Positions 10,501 to 19,877 are shown, counted from the stretch's first letter. The stretch is DNA of 21,294 bases from Vitrella brassicaformis (GCA_001179505.1 CDMY01000268.1:18584-39877), one strand, 5' to 3'. Notes: a model not told the origin generated them from the letters alone. Numbers and translations: made by a program.

Positions 10501-12504
10501 CTCTCCAGGTCATCCGCACCTTCACCACCGCCACCACCTTCATTCTCAACGCCGCTGCTGCTGCTGAAATAGTTGAACGACTCATTCAGCTCCCTCAGCA
10601 GCTCAGTGTTGCCAATGGGCAGGTCGTCATCCGTCGAGTCGGACCGTTTGTCGCGCAGCGCCACGGCAACACTCTTTGAGAGAGAGGGGGGCGGGAGGGG
10701 AGGGAGAGGCGGGAGGAGGTGCATCTCTCGGCTGCCTAACTGCTCCAATGCTGCACAGACACGCACAAAGAGAGATAGGGAGAGAGAGTGGCTGTGTGTC
10801 TGATTGACTTACGGACCTTCCCTGTGGATCATCGGGACGAAGGAAGCGGCACTCGGACTTGGACTGAGGCTCAGGCTGAGCGAGGCCTGTGAGGCCTGTG
10901 AAGGCTGTGCCCTCACACCCACACCCACACCGCCACCCCCTGACACGCCTGAGACGCCTGATGTGCCGGTCCCCTCGTTGCTGCTGCTCCTGGTGTCGTC
11001 CACAACGTCCTGAAACAGCTCCTCGTCATCTCCGCCACCCCCACCTTCACCACCATTTGGCACTGGGGCCTCCAATACACCACTAGCAGCAGCAGCAGCA
11101 GCAAAGGGCGCCTCCTACACGCACACACACACACAGAGAGAGGGGAGGGGGGGGGAATGAGCCTCCACACACCATGTGTGCCATCCACTTATCCATCATC
11201 ACCTCTTGCTGCTGCTGTTGCTGCTGCTGCTTCTGCTGCTGTGGTTGGGGAGGCTGTCTCTCCCTCTCCCTGTCCCTCACTTTGTCTTCAGCGCCCGACG
11301 AGACCTTCCTCCCAGTGAGTGTCTCCACCACCTTTGTCTGGTAGGCTGACGAGACCGACATGCGTGTGTCCCACTCCCACGCCGAGATGCCCACCTGCAC
11401 GCATATGGGGAAACGGATGGATAGCGGGCCGCTCGCTGCACGGTTCTCTCCCTCTCTCTCCCTCTCTCTCTCTCTGTGTGTGTGTGTGTTTGCGTGAGGG
11501 TAAGGCTGACCATCTCGGCAAAGCGCTCGAGCAGCGTTCGTATCCTGTGCACCTGGATCACTGACACACGCACACACACGGAGAGGGAAATGGCAAGGAC
11601 GGTGCATATGTGCGCATGGGTGGCTGCACTTGCCTCGTCTCGAGTGGTCGTGTATGGTCAGTTTCCTGCGGAAATCGGCGAAAAGGGCGCGCTTCTCGGT
11701 CTCGCGCAGCAGCCTCTCCCTCTCCTACACACACGCAGCAGCATCGTTGAGAGGATACACACTCACACACGTGTGTGTGGTGTTGTTTGCTTAGTGTCCT
11801 ACTCGCAGGCGTGAGAGCAGCATGAGCTCAGCTTCCAGCTGCCGGACGTCCCACTCCTACACACACACATCCACCAGACACAGAGATAGAGAGACGGCAG
11901 GCCCCCTTCCCCTGTCTCTCTCTCTCTCTCTGTGCTCGCGCACTGACCGAGACTTGCAGCGCGAAAAGGAAAGCCGCGTTTGTGCTCTTGACGAAGGAAT
12001 CACCTGAACCACAGCACACCCACAGACAGAGAGAGAGGGGGCAGGAGCTCACACGCACTTTCCATCTCTCTCTCTCTCTCTGTGTGTGTGTGTATGCCGC
12101 CCGACCGAATGTGTAGAGCACTTGCTCGAGGAACGGGGAGCCGGTGTCGAGCAGCGCAAGAGTGAAGGGCACGCCGTACGCCATATTCAGGATCACATTG
12201 AACCTACGCACACAGACACACACAGAGAGAGATATGGGAGACCAGCTCCACTGTGTTGGTTTAATTACCACAGCAGGCAGTCCTTGACAGTGTCCAGAGA
12301 AGGGTCTCTGCAGGAGTGCAGCAAACAAAGCCCATCCCTCCGTGTGTGTGTGTGTTTTGTGTGCGTACTTTCCCCGCCATTTGTCGTAGTGTGGGAAGGC
12401 GAGGCACTGCAGCGACGATATCGCCCAGCCAATCTGACGACACACAAACACACCCACGCAGCAAATAGAGGAAGACACAGAGAGAGAGGGTGCATTTGAG
12501 CCGG

Positions 12505-12543
<39 letters not shown>

Positions 12544-12993
12544 TGTTTGTTTGTTTTCTGACCCAGGTGATCCACCAATATATCCACCTCACGTAGAACG
12601 AGTCGCAAATGCTAACTCACACACACGCAGAGGGGGATGCATGTGCGTCCGTGTGTGTGCGTGTGCGGCTGTGATGTTACCCACCAGGCCCAGAAGGCCA
12701 CAAGGCAATAAAAAGAGGTGATCATCGCTGGCAGCTGAGCACGCACACACAGAGGAGAGAGAGATTCACAAAAACAGTTCTGAGAGCAGTGCAACAATAC
12801 CAAAGCAGTGCTCCTGGGAGTGTTGTAGAGCATCCTGCCTTCGATGTAGATCTGACACCAACCCGCCCACACACACATGCACGCACAGCCATCCATCCAC
12901 ACATCCATGTGGTGTGCACGTACCAGTGCGGGCACAGCGATCACCCACTCCATTATCCTCTGCACACAAACACACAAAGAGTCACCCACGCAC

Positions 12994-13030
<37 letters not shown>

Positions 13031-13921
13031 TGTGTGATGGGGCGAGGGGGAAGGCTACGTACCATTGCTGGGATCGGTCTTGGGTGTGGGTTGAGGGACA
13101 TCACAAACACAGGAGTGGCCTCCAGCCTTTGTATGGGTGGCAACGCAACACACACAACACAGACGAACACGTCAGAGAAAGGCCGGCCGTGTGTCCGTGT
13201 GTGAGAGATAGTCATTCTGCTTACCACATGGCTATATAGGTGACTGTCAGCACAAACAGGATAAACAGCATCACACCTGCTCACACATCCATCGAAAAAC
13301 ACACACACATATCCACCCCTGCCTCTCTCTGTGTGTGCGTGTGTGGGAGCAGATCACACATACCGGCGCTCTTAAGCTTCCAGTGCATCCTCGACACCCA
13401 CAGCGGCGACCGGAACAGGCCCTCCTCATCCCGATCCCTGTCAGAGGTGCCCTCGCTGCCACCGCCTCCACCTCCCTCCTGCTGCTGGTGCAGCTGCTGC
13501 AGCCGCGCCTTGAGAGTCGAGGCCCTCTCGTGTCTGTGCAGCTGGTAGAAGGCTATCACCACGAGGCCCAGCTCTATGAACAGGAGGTTGAACACACCTG
13601 AAGCGACATACACACACAGAGAGGGAGAGGCAGGAAGACGCCGTGAGTGCATTGCTTCTCTTTGCTATGCTGCTCACGCACCCCACGAGCCGACAGCAAA
13701 GATCTCGGTGAGCTCCTTGTCCTGCGCTTTGAACCGCGGATACTCATCCTGGTCGTAGAAAAAGAGATGAGCCGTCTGCACACACACACAGGCACAGAAA
13801 GAGAGAGAGAGAGAGTGAATCAAATCAATGAATGAATCAATGACTCATTCTCATCATTGCGTACGAGGAACAGGAAGAAAAGCGAGTACAGCAGGATCAG
13901 ATCCAGGTCATTGCGGAGCAT
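7514..13921 (-). CDS. microbial (type-I) rhodopsin fused to coiled coil and PAS domains (32 exons)
   Basis: Exons, 5' to 3' on the minus strand: 13865-13921, 13682-13775, 13364-13597, 13225-13276, 13063-13126, 12924-12959, 12801-12851, 12685-12734, 12563-12611, 12369-12433, 12269-12307, 12106-12203, 11948-12003, 11803-11856, 11634-11724, 11511-11560, 11203-11394, 10817-11114, 10468-10750, 10304-10372, 10203-10235, 9916-10126, 9783-9840, 9651-9676, 9562-9584, 9407-9479, 9284-9353, 9060-9191, 8914-8971, 8777-8856, 7779-8690, 7514-7701. All 31 junctions keep phase and give 1281 residues. Residues 1-315 hold eight hydrophobic helices. Helix C reads RIMEWVIAVPAL (168-179), aligning with bacteriorhodopsin R82-x-x-D85-W86...P91. 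Helix G reads LEQVLYTFGDSFVKS, placing Asp298 and Lys302 at D212 and the retinal-binding K216. Residues 316-380 are a charged coiled coil. A PAS_3-like domain starts at WEWD (386-389), continues through THEDRD (665-670) and closes with a PAC-like segment (781-813). A second PAS-type fold covers about 826-925. The rest is Pro/Ser/Ala/Gln-rich and disordered. I infer a membrane photoreceptor signalling through PAS modules. No kinase, cyclase or phosphodiesterase domain is visible. Confidence 0.75.
9284..11394 (-). other. PAS_3-like domain split by low-complexity inserts, with PAC-like end
   Basis: Residues 381-825. It opens VGISAWEWDTRM, like the 'igiWeWD' start of PAS_3 domains. It is then interrupted by a Gln run, a Gly/Ser-rich acidic stretch and a Pro-rich stretch. 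It resumes with YYWYFMTHEDRD, in the place of the usual 'iHPdDr' motif, and after another Pro/Gln insert ends with LYERPDGEVRWFQV and GYIKDVSEDR. These last pieces match the 'rpDGs.rW..v' and 'g...DiTerk' parts of PAC motifs. The ligand, if any, cannot be read from the sequence. Confidence 0.6.
11561..11633 (-). other. GC-AG intron in the rhodopsin-PAS gene
   Basis: On the minus strand the exon ends ACGAG and the intron starts GCAAGT, then ends in a TG-rich stretch and CAG. The frame joins HDHSRRE to the next exon at VIQVHRIRTL only with this GC donor. Confidence 0.75.
11948..13775 (-). other. rhodopsin transmembrane domain of the fusion protein
   Basis: Protein residues 20-315. Helices in the bacteriorhodopsin lettering: A about 46-69, B about 130-146, C 166-184, D 197-213, E 220-241 (WIYWWITW), F 262-282 (ILNMAYGVPF), G 289-310. 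One additional helix (LILLYSLFFLFL) precedes A. Position equivalents: D85 is Glu171, T89 is Ala175, D96 is Ile182 with Glu183 next to it, Y185 is Tyr273, P186 is Gly274, D212 is Asp298, K216 is Lys302. A Gly/Gln-rich insert of about 40 residues sits in the A-B loop. The alignment is by eye; Lys302 with Asp298, and the Arg/Glu/Trp/Pro spacing in helix C, are the decisive points. Confidence 0.75.
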
Positions 13922-14065
13922 CGCTGCACCAATCATCTCACCACCATCACTCCACAAGGCTCACTGCGCCATTCTTGCGAGCTTGGGCACATCTCGCCAG
14001 CGAAGCTCAAGAAGGCTTCTGATTCTCTCTCTTCTTCCCGTGGTTATTGCTTGCTTGGCTTGGCG
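13922..14065. promoter_or_regulatory. 144-base divergent intergenic region (shared promoter candidate)
   Basis: Separates the start codons of the rhodopsin-PAS gene (minus) and the methyltransferase gene (plus). It has a CCAAT sequence near 13930 and a pyrimidine-rich CTCTCTCTTCTTCC stretch near 14021-14038, and no TATA box. It must contain both 5' UTRs and initiation regions if both start codons are right. Confidence 0.5.
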
Positions 14066-15299
14066 ATGGGCGCTCATCCACTACGGAGATCTGTTGTCTT
14101 TGTCTTCCTGCTGCTGCTGCACGCAATCACAATCACATGGGCGTTCCTGCCGTCCTCTTCGGTGCTCAGACACAGACACAGGAGGCCATTGATGCAGCAA
14201 CGACGGCAGCTTCCGGCAGCGACGATGATGATGATTGACCTATCAGCGGCAGCATCGGCGGCGTCGGCTGCGGCGGAGCATCTGCCGTCGTTTCTGCAGG
14301 CCATCACCGTCACTGACGAAGAGCAATTCCAAATACGGGTGAGCGTGTGAGTGAGAAGACACACACGTGCCTGGTGTGCATCTCCGTGTGTGTGTGTTGG
14401 GGTCATGCAGGCGATCGGCATCGCCTTCTCTGCCGTGACGGTCGGCGGCGGCACGGCCGCCTACTTCCTCAGACCCAAGAACACAGAGTGAGTCGCCAAG
14501 CGCCACACACACACAGACGGGAGGGAGATGCCGTGTTGCGATGTGTGCTGTCAGGATGAAGTTCGTTCTGTCCGACAGCGAGGCCGCGGCCGTGTCGCTC
14601 GTCAACGGCATCTATGACGCGTCGGAGGAGGACAAACGCATGACCGAACGGGTGCACACACAATGGATGGATGGATGGATGGATCGGCACGTACCTCTGG
14701 CTGGCTGGCTGGCTGGCTGTGTGTGTGTGTGTGTGTGCGCAGGGCTCGATAGGCCGGACGAGGCGTCAGTTGGAGGCCGACAGGATCGCCGAGGAATTCG
14801 CAGAGGGAAAGGACCCGAGGGAAGTCCGCGGCAAAACGGTATACATACATATCCCACCCACACACACACAGACAGACACACACACCTCTTGTTTCCTTCA
14901 CTCTCCCCATTTCTATGTGGTATGGTGTGCAGATCACCTACAGCGAGGTTGACCTGAACTTCTTGGCTGTGCTTCTCAGGGCAGCCGAGCCGAAACAAGG
15001 TACAGCATCCACTGCCCCCCCCACCCCCCCACCTGCATCTGTCCGTGTGCAGGTGAGACCTTTGTCGACCTGGGAAGCGGCCTTGGGAGAGCCGTCCTGG
15101 TGAGGATGCATGGCACTCTCATCCACCCACCCACCCATCCATATATGTGTGTGTGTCTTGCATGTCTAAACAGGGTGCGGCAGCCCTCTATCCCTCGTTT
15201 CGCAAGTGCACGGGCATCGAGTACCTGCAAGGCAGGACCGACCTTGCTAAGGCAAGCCACGACAAGCACCATTACCACAGATCGACTTCTCTCCTTCCA

Positions 15300-15335
<36 letters not shown>

Positions 15336-15771
15336 TGTGTGTGCAGACGTATGTGAGCCGATTTAGGTCATCTCCAGCTATCGAGCTCATGACCGACGAT
15401 TTCGCGCTTCCAACGTCGGCGAAGACCGACCAGGCCATCCAGCAGGCCGACGTGCTGTTTGCGTACTCGCCCCGCTTCTCCGGCAAAGAGCTGCTATCGA
15501 CTGTGGAAAAGGCCAAGAGTGGTGCGCGGATTCTCACTGTGGACAGGTACATAGGCAAATGGGTGCAGACACGCGCGCACACACATACAGAAGGAGACAG
15601 GCGCGAAGCCACATGTGATGATGCCTCTGTGTGTGTCGTTGTGCGTGGGTTTGTGTGTCGTTGTGTGCCTGCAGGAAGCTTGCTTCCGACGGTTTTGAGC
15701 TGATCAAGACCTTGGAGGATCCCTCGGGCGACCTCAACAGATACAGAGGGTACGTCTTCCGGCGACTCTAG
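14066..15771 (+). CDS. class I SAM-dependent methyltransferase with signal/plastid-type leader (9 exons)
   Basis: Exons 14066-14338, 14411-14487, 14555-14651, 14743-14838, 14933-14999, 15053-15099, 15174-15251, 15347-15546, 15675-15771; phases close exactly to 343 residues. Residues 1-26 form a signal peptide (two Arg, then VVFVFLLLL), followed by WAFLP and a basic, Ser/Gln-rich stretch. This resembles the bipartite plastid leaders of algae with complex plastids, where a Phe often follows the signal cleavage site. A second hydrophobic segment spans 92-112 (AIGIAFSAVTVGGGTAAYFL). The SAM-binding motif I is FVDLGSGLG (207-215), the acidic post-I residue is Glu235 in GIEYL, and a motif-IV-like strand is DVLFAYSP (280-287), followed by GARILTVDR. 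Overall it resembles the Dot1-like and FAM173-like branches (one membrane segment plus LVDLGSG). The substrate is not deducible. Intron 7 uses a GC donor. Confidence 0.8.
15252..15346 (+). other. GC-AG intron in the methyltransferase gene
   Basis: The exon ends CTAAG and the intron begins GCAAGC; the 3' end is a long (TC)n(TG)n tract ending in GCAG. Only this junction keeps the frame between DLAK and TYVSRF, and CTAAG/GCAAG fits the extended consensus of GC-AG introns. Confidence 0.75.
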
Positions 15772-16079
15772 GGGACACAGAGAGATGGCCGGCTGCAACC
15801 GGGTGCGTGTCGATAACTGGATGGCCAGACAGACAAGAGGGCTCATGTGGGTGGGGGGGCGGGCGGGCGGGTGTATTGTTCGTGTGCGACAATGGAGCGA
15901 ATCAACGAAGCTCGTTGGTCAAGTGGATATGCACGATACGCAATATCCTAGGCAAGGCCCCTGTCGCCGTGAGTAGGAGTCGCAGTAGAGGTAATATGAC
16001 TGGCAGGTCCACGCCATCAAAGCTTGTCACGTTGAGGAAGCACATGCATGTCTCAATCAATCTGACCTCTGCCTCACGC
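15772..16079. other. convergent intergenic region with 3' ends of two genes
   Basis: Holds the 3' ends of the methyltransferase gene (plus) and the inverted HTH-TLDc paralogue (minus). On the minus strand the sequence after the TLDc stop still resembles the end of the + strand copy (AGGTCAGATTGA is shared). No gene is seen. Confidence 0.6.
15849..15871 (+). other. G-quadruplex-type G-run cluster
   Basis: Five runs of three or more G separated by single T or C bases, at 15849-15851, 15853-15859, 15861-15863, 15865-15867 and 15869-15871. This meets the usual G-quadruplex pattern and lies just beyond the methyltransferase stop. Confidence 0.7.
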
Positions 16080-19000
16080 TCACACCACAAAGACATCTAC
16101 TTCATCGGCCATGAAATCCCTGCTGCCCCCAAACAGAGCGTTGCCCTTACGTCTCACCCCAACATAGCCCTCAGGCACATCTTTCCTGTGGATGGACTGA
16201 CGGCAGCGGCGCATGTCAGTACGAGCGCCACCCTCACAGCCCAACCACAGCCACCAGCCGACCCTCACCTTCGCCCCGCCCACTGTCCCCTCCCGCCCGG
16301 CCACACGCACTGGCAGCCAGCCCTCCCCCATTTTGGTAGGTCCCTTGGCGAAGTGGCCGGCGAGCGAGAAATACCAGACATCACACCAGTAGTACTTCTT
16401 CTTGTAGCCTGTTGGGTCGTCGGGCACTTGGATGTTGGCACTGATGAAGGCGCCGAAGACGTACTTGTCCTTGCGGATGAGGAACACCAGGTTCTTCGTG
16501 TCGCCCACACACCGCAGCAGATCGCCATACGACGGCCCATCATGCGAGGCCCTGAAAATAGGAGAAAGACGGGAGAGAGAGAGAGTCAAACGATGGACGA
16601 TGTAGGACACCTGTAGATGAGCTTCAGGCTGTTTTCACTTGTCGCTCCGAGGAACCGATAGAGTGCCGCCGACTGGAGCGGAGCGAAAGCTGCACCCTCG
16701 ACCACCTGCAATCAAATCAACAGAACACTGATGAGGCTCTCCCTCGCTGATGTGTGAGTGACCTTAAGTGAGAGCAGTGACCGGCCATCAAGACGAATGA
16801 CTTCCACCTCGTCGGCCGTGAAGTACTCACCGCCCCCAAACACAGCCCGGCCACGCTTACTCCTCAGCCCCACATAGCCCTCAGGCACATCAAGGCTCCA
16901 GATGGAATGACCGCAGCTGCGCATATCATCAGCAGCGCCACACCCCAACCACAGGCACCCACCGAACCCACCGATCCCCAGCTTCGCCCCATCCACTGTC
17001 CCCCCCCGCCCCGCCACCCACACGCACTGCCTGCATTCCCACAACTTGGTCGGTCCCTTGGCGAAGTGGCCGGCCAGCGAGAAATGCCACATATCACACT
17101 CGTACCCGTCGACGCCCGTTGGCTTAGCGGGCGGCTGGATGCCGGCGCTGATGTAGACGCCGAAGACATAGATGTCCTTCCGGATGATGAACAACAGGCC
17201 GGTATTGTCGCCGACACAATGGAGGAGATCGGCATACGACGACCCATCACGTGAGGCCCTGAGAATACGACAAACACATGCTTGATCGATTGCACGGGCT
17301 TTCTGTGATGTGTGTCGTACCTGTACAGCAGAGTAAATCCCAACTCGTCAAACACGGATGGGACAAGCCAGGAGTGGAGGCCCGCACACTCAGCCTCACT
17401 CAAACTGCTGCCAACGATCATCTGCACGTAAACGCAGACGCTAGTCTTGAAGATTGCATGCATTCTTGTTTCTTATCTGGACGCAATCATGCCATGTGCA
17501 GACTCTCACTTGCGGGTCATGCAGTTTGTCATCCTCGTCTGTTGTGCTGCGAATTGAAACGGCCATGACATGACCAACCGCACCATCAGACACACTTATC
17601 ATATCATCACCATCCTGATGGCACAGCACAGATGTGCAATAAGTGATGTGCTGCCGTCTTTGTCTGTGTCTGTCTGACCTCTGCTATGTCACTCAGGCTA
17701 TCGTCGGCAGTCATTGTGAACACAGACTTGGCCGATGAACGGGACCACACCTGCACACACAAACTCACAATGCCTGACCGTCTGTGTGGGTGTCCATTTC
17801 ACTGCCTTTTGCTGACCACAGACGGCGGGCCCTCTCGGTGGCTGCGTGTGGGGGTCCTTTGGATTTTGTTTGGCGGCCTCTCGTTGGTCAGTCGACTCTC
17901 TGACGGCGCCATCTGAACGACAACACATACAGCTCAAATAAGTTGCTGCTGCTGCTTTCGCCAACGTGTGAATGAGTCCTCTTGGTTTGGTTACGCTCAT
18001 GGTGTTTTGCCCCGAGTGCTGCGACTGCTGGTCGAGCGGCCGATTGCGGGCAGCAGCAGCATCGTCGTCTAGTGGGCAGGTGGGGGTCTGCAGCCAGACA
18101 AGTCAAGACACGAAGGTGTTACTTGCTGCTGTGGTGTCAGCCCGCTGAGTGTCTTACCTGTCGGCTGAGGTCGGTCATCGGTCCGATGAAGCCATCTGCC
18201 ACCTGGATGTCAGCAGCAGCAGCAGCAGCATCAGCTGAAGCTGCTTCCGACTGGTGAGTGAGGGGCCTGGGTAAGGGATGGGGATGCGGCGGACGCATTG
18301 GGAAAGGGGGATCGACAGCAGCAGCAGCTGCTGCAGCGGCAGGTGGCTCAGAGGACGGCAAAGGAATCTGAAAAAGGAGGCATAGACTGATGAAAAGTGG
18401 ATCTCTCACTGCATTTGTTATCTTTGCCTGACCTGTTGGCATCGCTTCCTGAAGGTTTTGATCCACTTGTCGCTCGCCGAGAAGCCAGTGACGCCCAGCC
18501 GAATGGCGATCTCCATCGCCTTGGCTCTGATGGCCTTGGGGGGGACGCTCGTGGGGTCGTCATGGGTAGCCATCCACTGCCGCATGTCGTCCTCGATCTG
18601 CTGGTACTTGGGCGGCCTGTTGCGCTTCTTGTCTGAGTCGACGATTTGCTTGCCCTCCTCCCTCTGTTTTTTGGTGGCATAACACCACTGCCTGAAGCGC
18701 TTGGGTGGAATGCCTTTCTCCTTGGCGAACTGGGACATGTTGATGGACTCGCCGGATTGCTGTCGTCGAATGAACTCGTCCACCAGCTGCAGCCGCTCGC
18801 CGATTGCCACCTCGCCCGCCCTCTCTGTCGACATCTGGACAACCGTGAACAGCAGACATGTGAAGACATGTGAGTGAGCGCAGTTTCACCTGTTGTGAGG
18901 ATCCTCCTGTCGTTCCTTTTGTTGATGTGGGCCGTGGTGGGAGCGACTCCGAGCGATCGTAATGGGAAGCAGCCGATGCACCCCCGCTTACCACCGGCTG

Positions 19001-19549
19001 ACCCATAACCACCAGGCCATGATTCAAAAAGGGCCACTCAGCGTCATCTAATCGACAATCGGATCCTCGTCTGTGCGGTTCTCAGTGTGTCGTGTCGGTC
19101 CACTCACTGTGATGCGAGTCTGTCGTCAATCCACCACCGAGATCATTCGATTCCCATTCTGTCTGTGGCTGCACTGCGCACACAGACACACAGACACACA
19201 GCCAGGGAGGGTCAACAGACGTCAAACAGATGGCCGTGCAGCGACTGTGTTTGCGCACCTGATGATGAGCGTTTTCGTGATTCACCGTGACTGCAGCGGC
19301 GGCAGCCACCTGTGGGGAAAGGCCACCACGTGACATTGCTTGCCGGGTGTGCTCACCCCACTGACGCACGTACCTGTGTTTGACTGTAATGACGCTCATG
19401 ATGCTCCTCGGCCGATGCGGTGGCCCACATCCAATCACCCTCAAGATCACCCTGCACACACATGAGAAGCAGACGAAAAATGAGCCAAAGCAGTGACGTG
19501 TTGCGGCACAGCACATTACCTGTGCGTCAGATCTGCCCAAATCACTCAT
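16080..19549 (-). CDS. CENP-B-type HTH / TLDc protein, inverted paralogue (15 exons)
   Basis: Exons, 5' to 3' on the minus strand: 19520-19549, 19374-19451, 19259-19309, 19108-19168, 18890-19047, 18433-18834, 18158-18367, 17995-18087, 17817-17912, 17679-17750, 17510-17614, 17321-17421, 16763-17258, 16611-16705, 16080-16551. Phases close to 839 residues from MSDLGRSDAQ to DEVDVFVV. The HTH exon (residues 127-260) has both DNA-binding parts: MSQFAKEKGIPPKRFRQW, then AMEIAIRLGVTGFSASDKWI. Two TLDc domains follow (about 453-651 and 652-839), marked KDIYVFG/KDKYVFG, FSLAGHF and EGYVGL/EGYVGV. Nine consecutive exons correspond one-to-one with those of the + strand paralogue; exons 9, 10, 12 and 14 have identical lengths (96, 72, 101, 95), as does exon 13 (496). 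It lacks the three exons (3831-4031, 4100-4375, 4452-4508) of the other copy and its tandem block. The first TLDc has lost a few residues before ADDMRSC. The first four small exons rest on splice signals and phase only. Confidence 0.8.
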
Positions 19550-19877
19550 CAGAATGCCCTCTTTTCGCCGGACGATGAGTTTTTTCACTCTCTCTTTCAG
19601 ATCGCTGCAGCTCGCAAAAAGCGGAAGGAAGGGGGGGAAGAGGGGTGCTGGACGATCTGGTGTGGCTGTTGTGTTGTCTGTAGGTCACCTCCTCCGAGCG
19701 ACAGTGGAGATCTGGCTGTGGTGATCTGGCTGCTTCTCCTGGCAATCTTGTGACGTCACGTTTTGAGACCACCACCCGGAGGGCACACACGATGGGTCAA
19801 ACACGTGGTGCCTTCGTCTTTCTCAGTTTCGTCGGCAGATGAGCGTACACGATCGTGCCGAATTAGAGGACTCATCG
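19550..19877. other. upstream region of the - strand HTH-TLDc gene
   Basis: Contains the presumed promoter and 5' UTR of the - strand gene. A 3' splice-like TTTCAG and a G-rich run near 19620-19640 are visible, but no exon could be joined in phase. No other gene is seen. Confidence 0.5.

Larger units (their letters stand above)
2154..19549. repeat. inverted gene duplication flanking two unrelated genes
   Basis: The + strand gene (2154-7020) and the - strand gene (16080-19549) share domain order, exon borders and stretches of nearly identical DNA. The spacer of about 9 kb between their stops holds the rhodopsin-PAS and methyltransferase genes. Sequence similarity runs past the stop codons into both 3' regions. 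Confidence 0.8.

Noticed and set aside
7514-11394. Histidine kinase or cyclase output domain behind the rhodopsin
   Set aside because: No H-box, N/G-box or cyclase signature was found in the spliced residues 316-1281; after the PAS folds the sequence is low complexity.
11828-12592. A 254-codon minus-strand frame starting MRWIYWWITW
   Set aside because: It reads through several introns (TNTHTHTHRERE..). Only the parts at 11948-12003, 12106-12203, 12369-12433 and 12563-12611 are exonic.
11948-13921. Heliorhodopsin rather than type-I rhodopsin
   Set aside because: Both can have Glu as counterion. But a long cytoplasmic C-terminal signalling region and the R-x-x-E-W-x4-P spacing fit type-I/enzymerhodopsins better. 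The distinction rests on eye-alignment and could change with a profile search.
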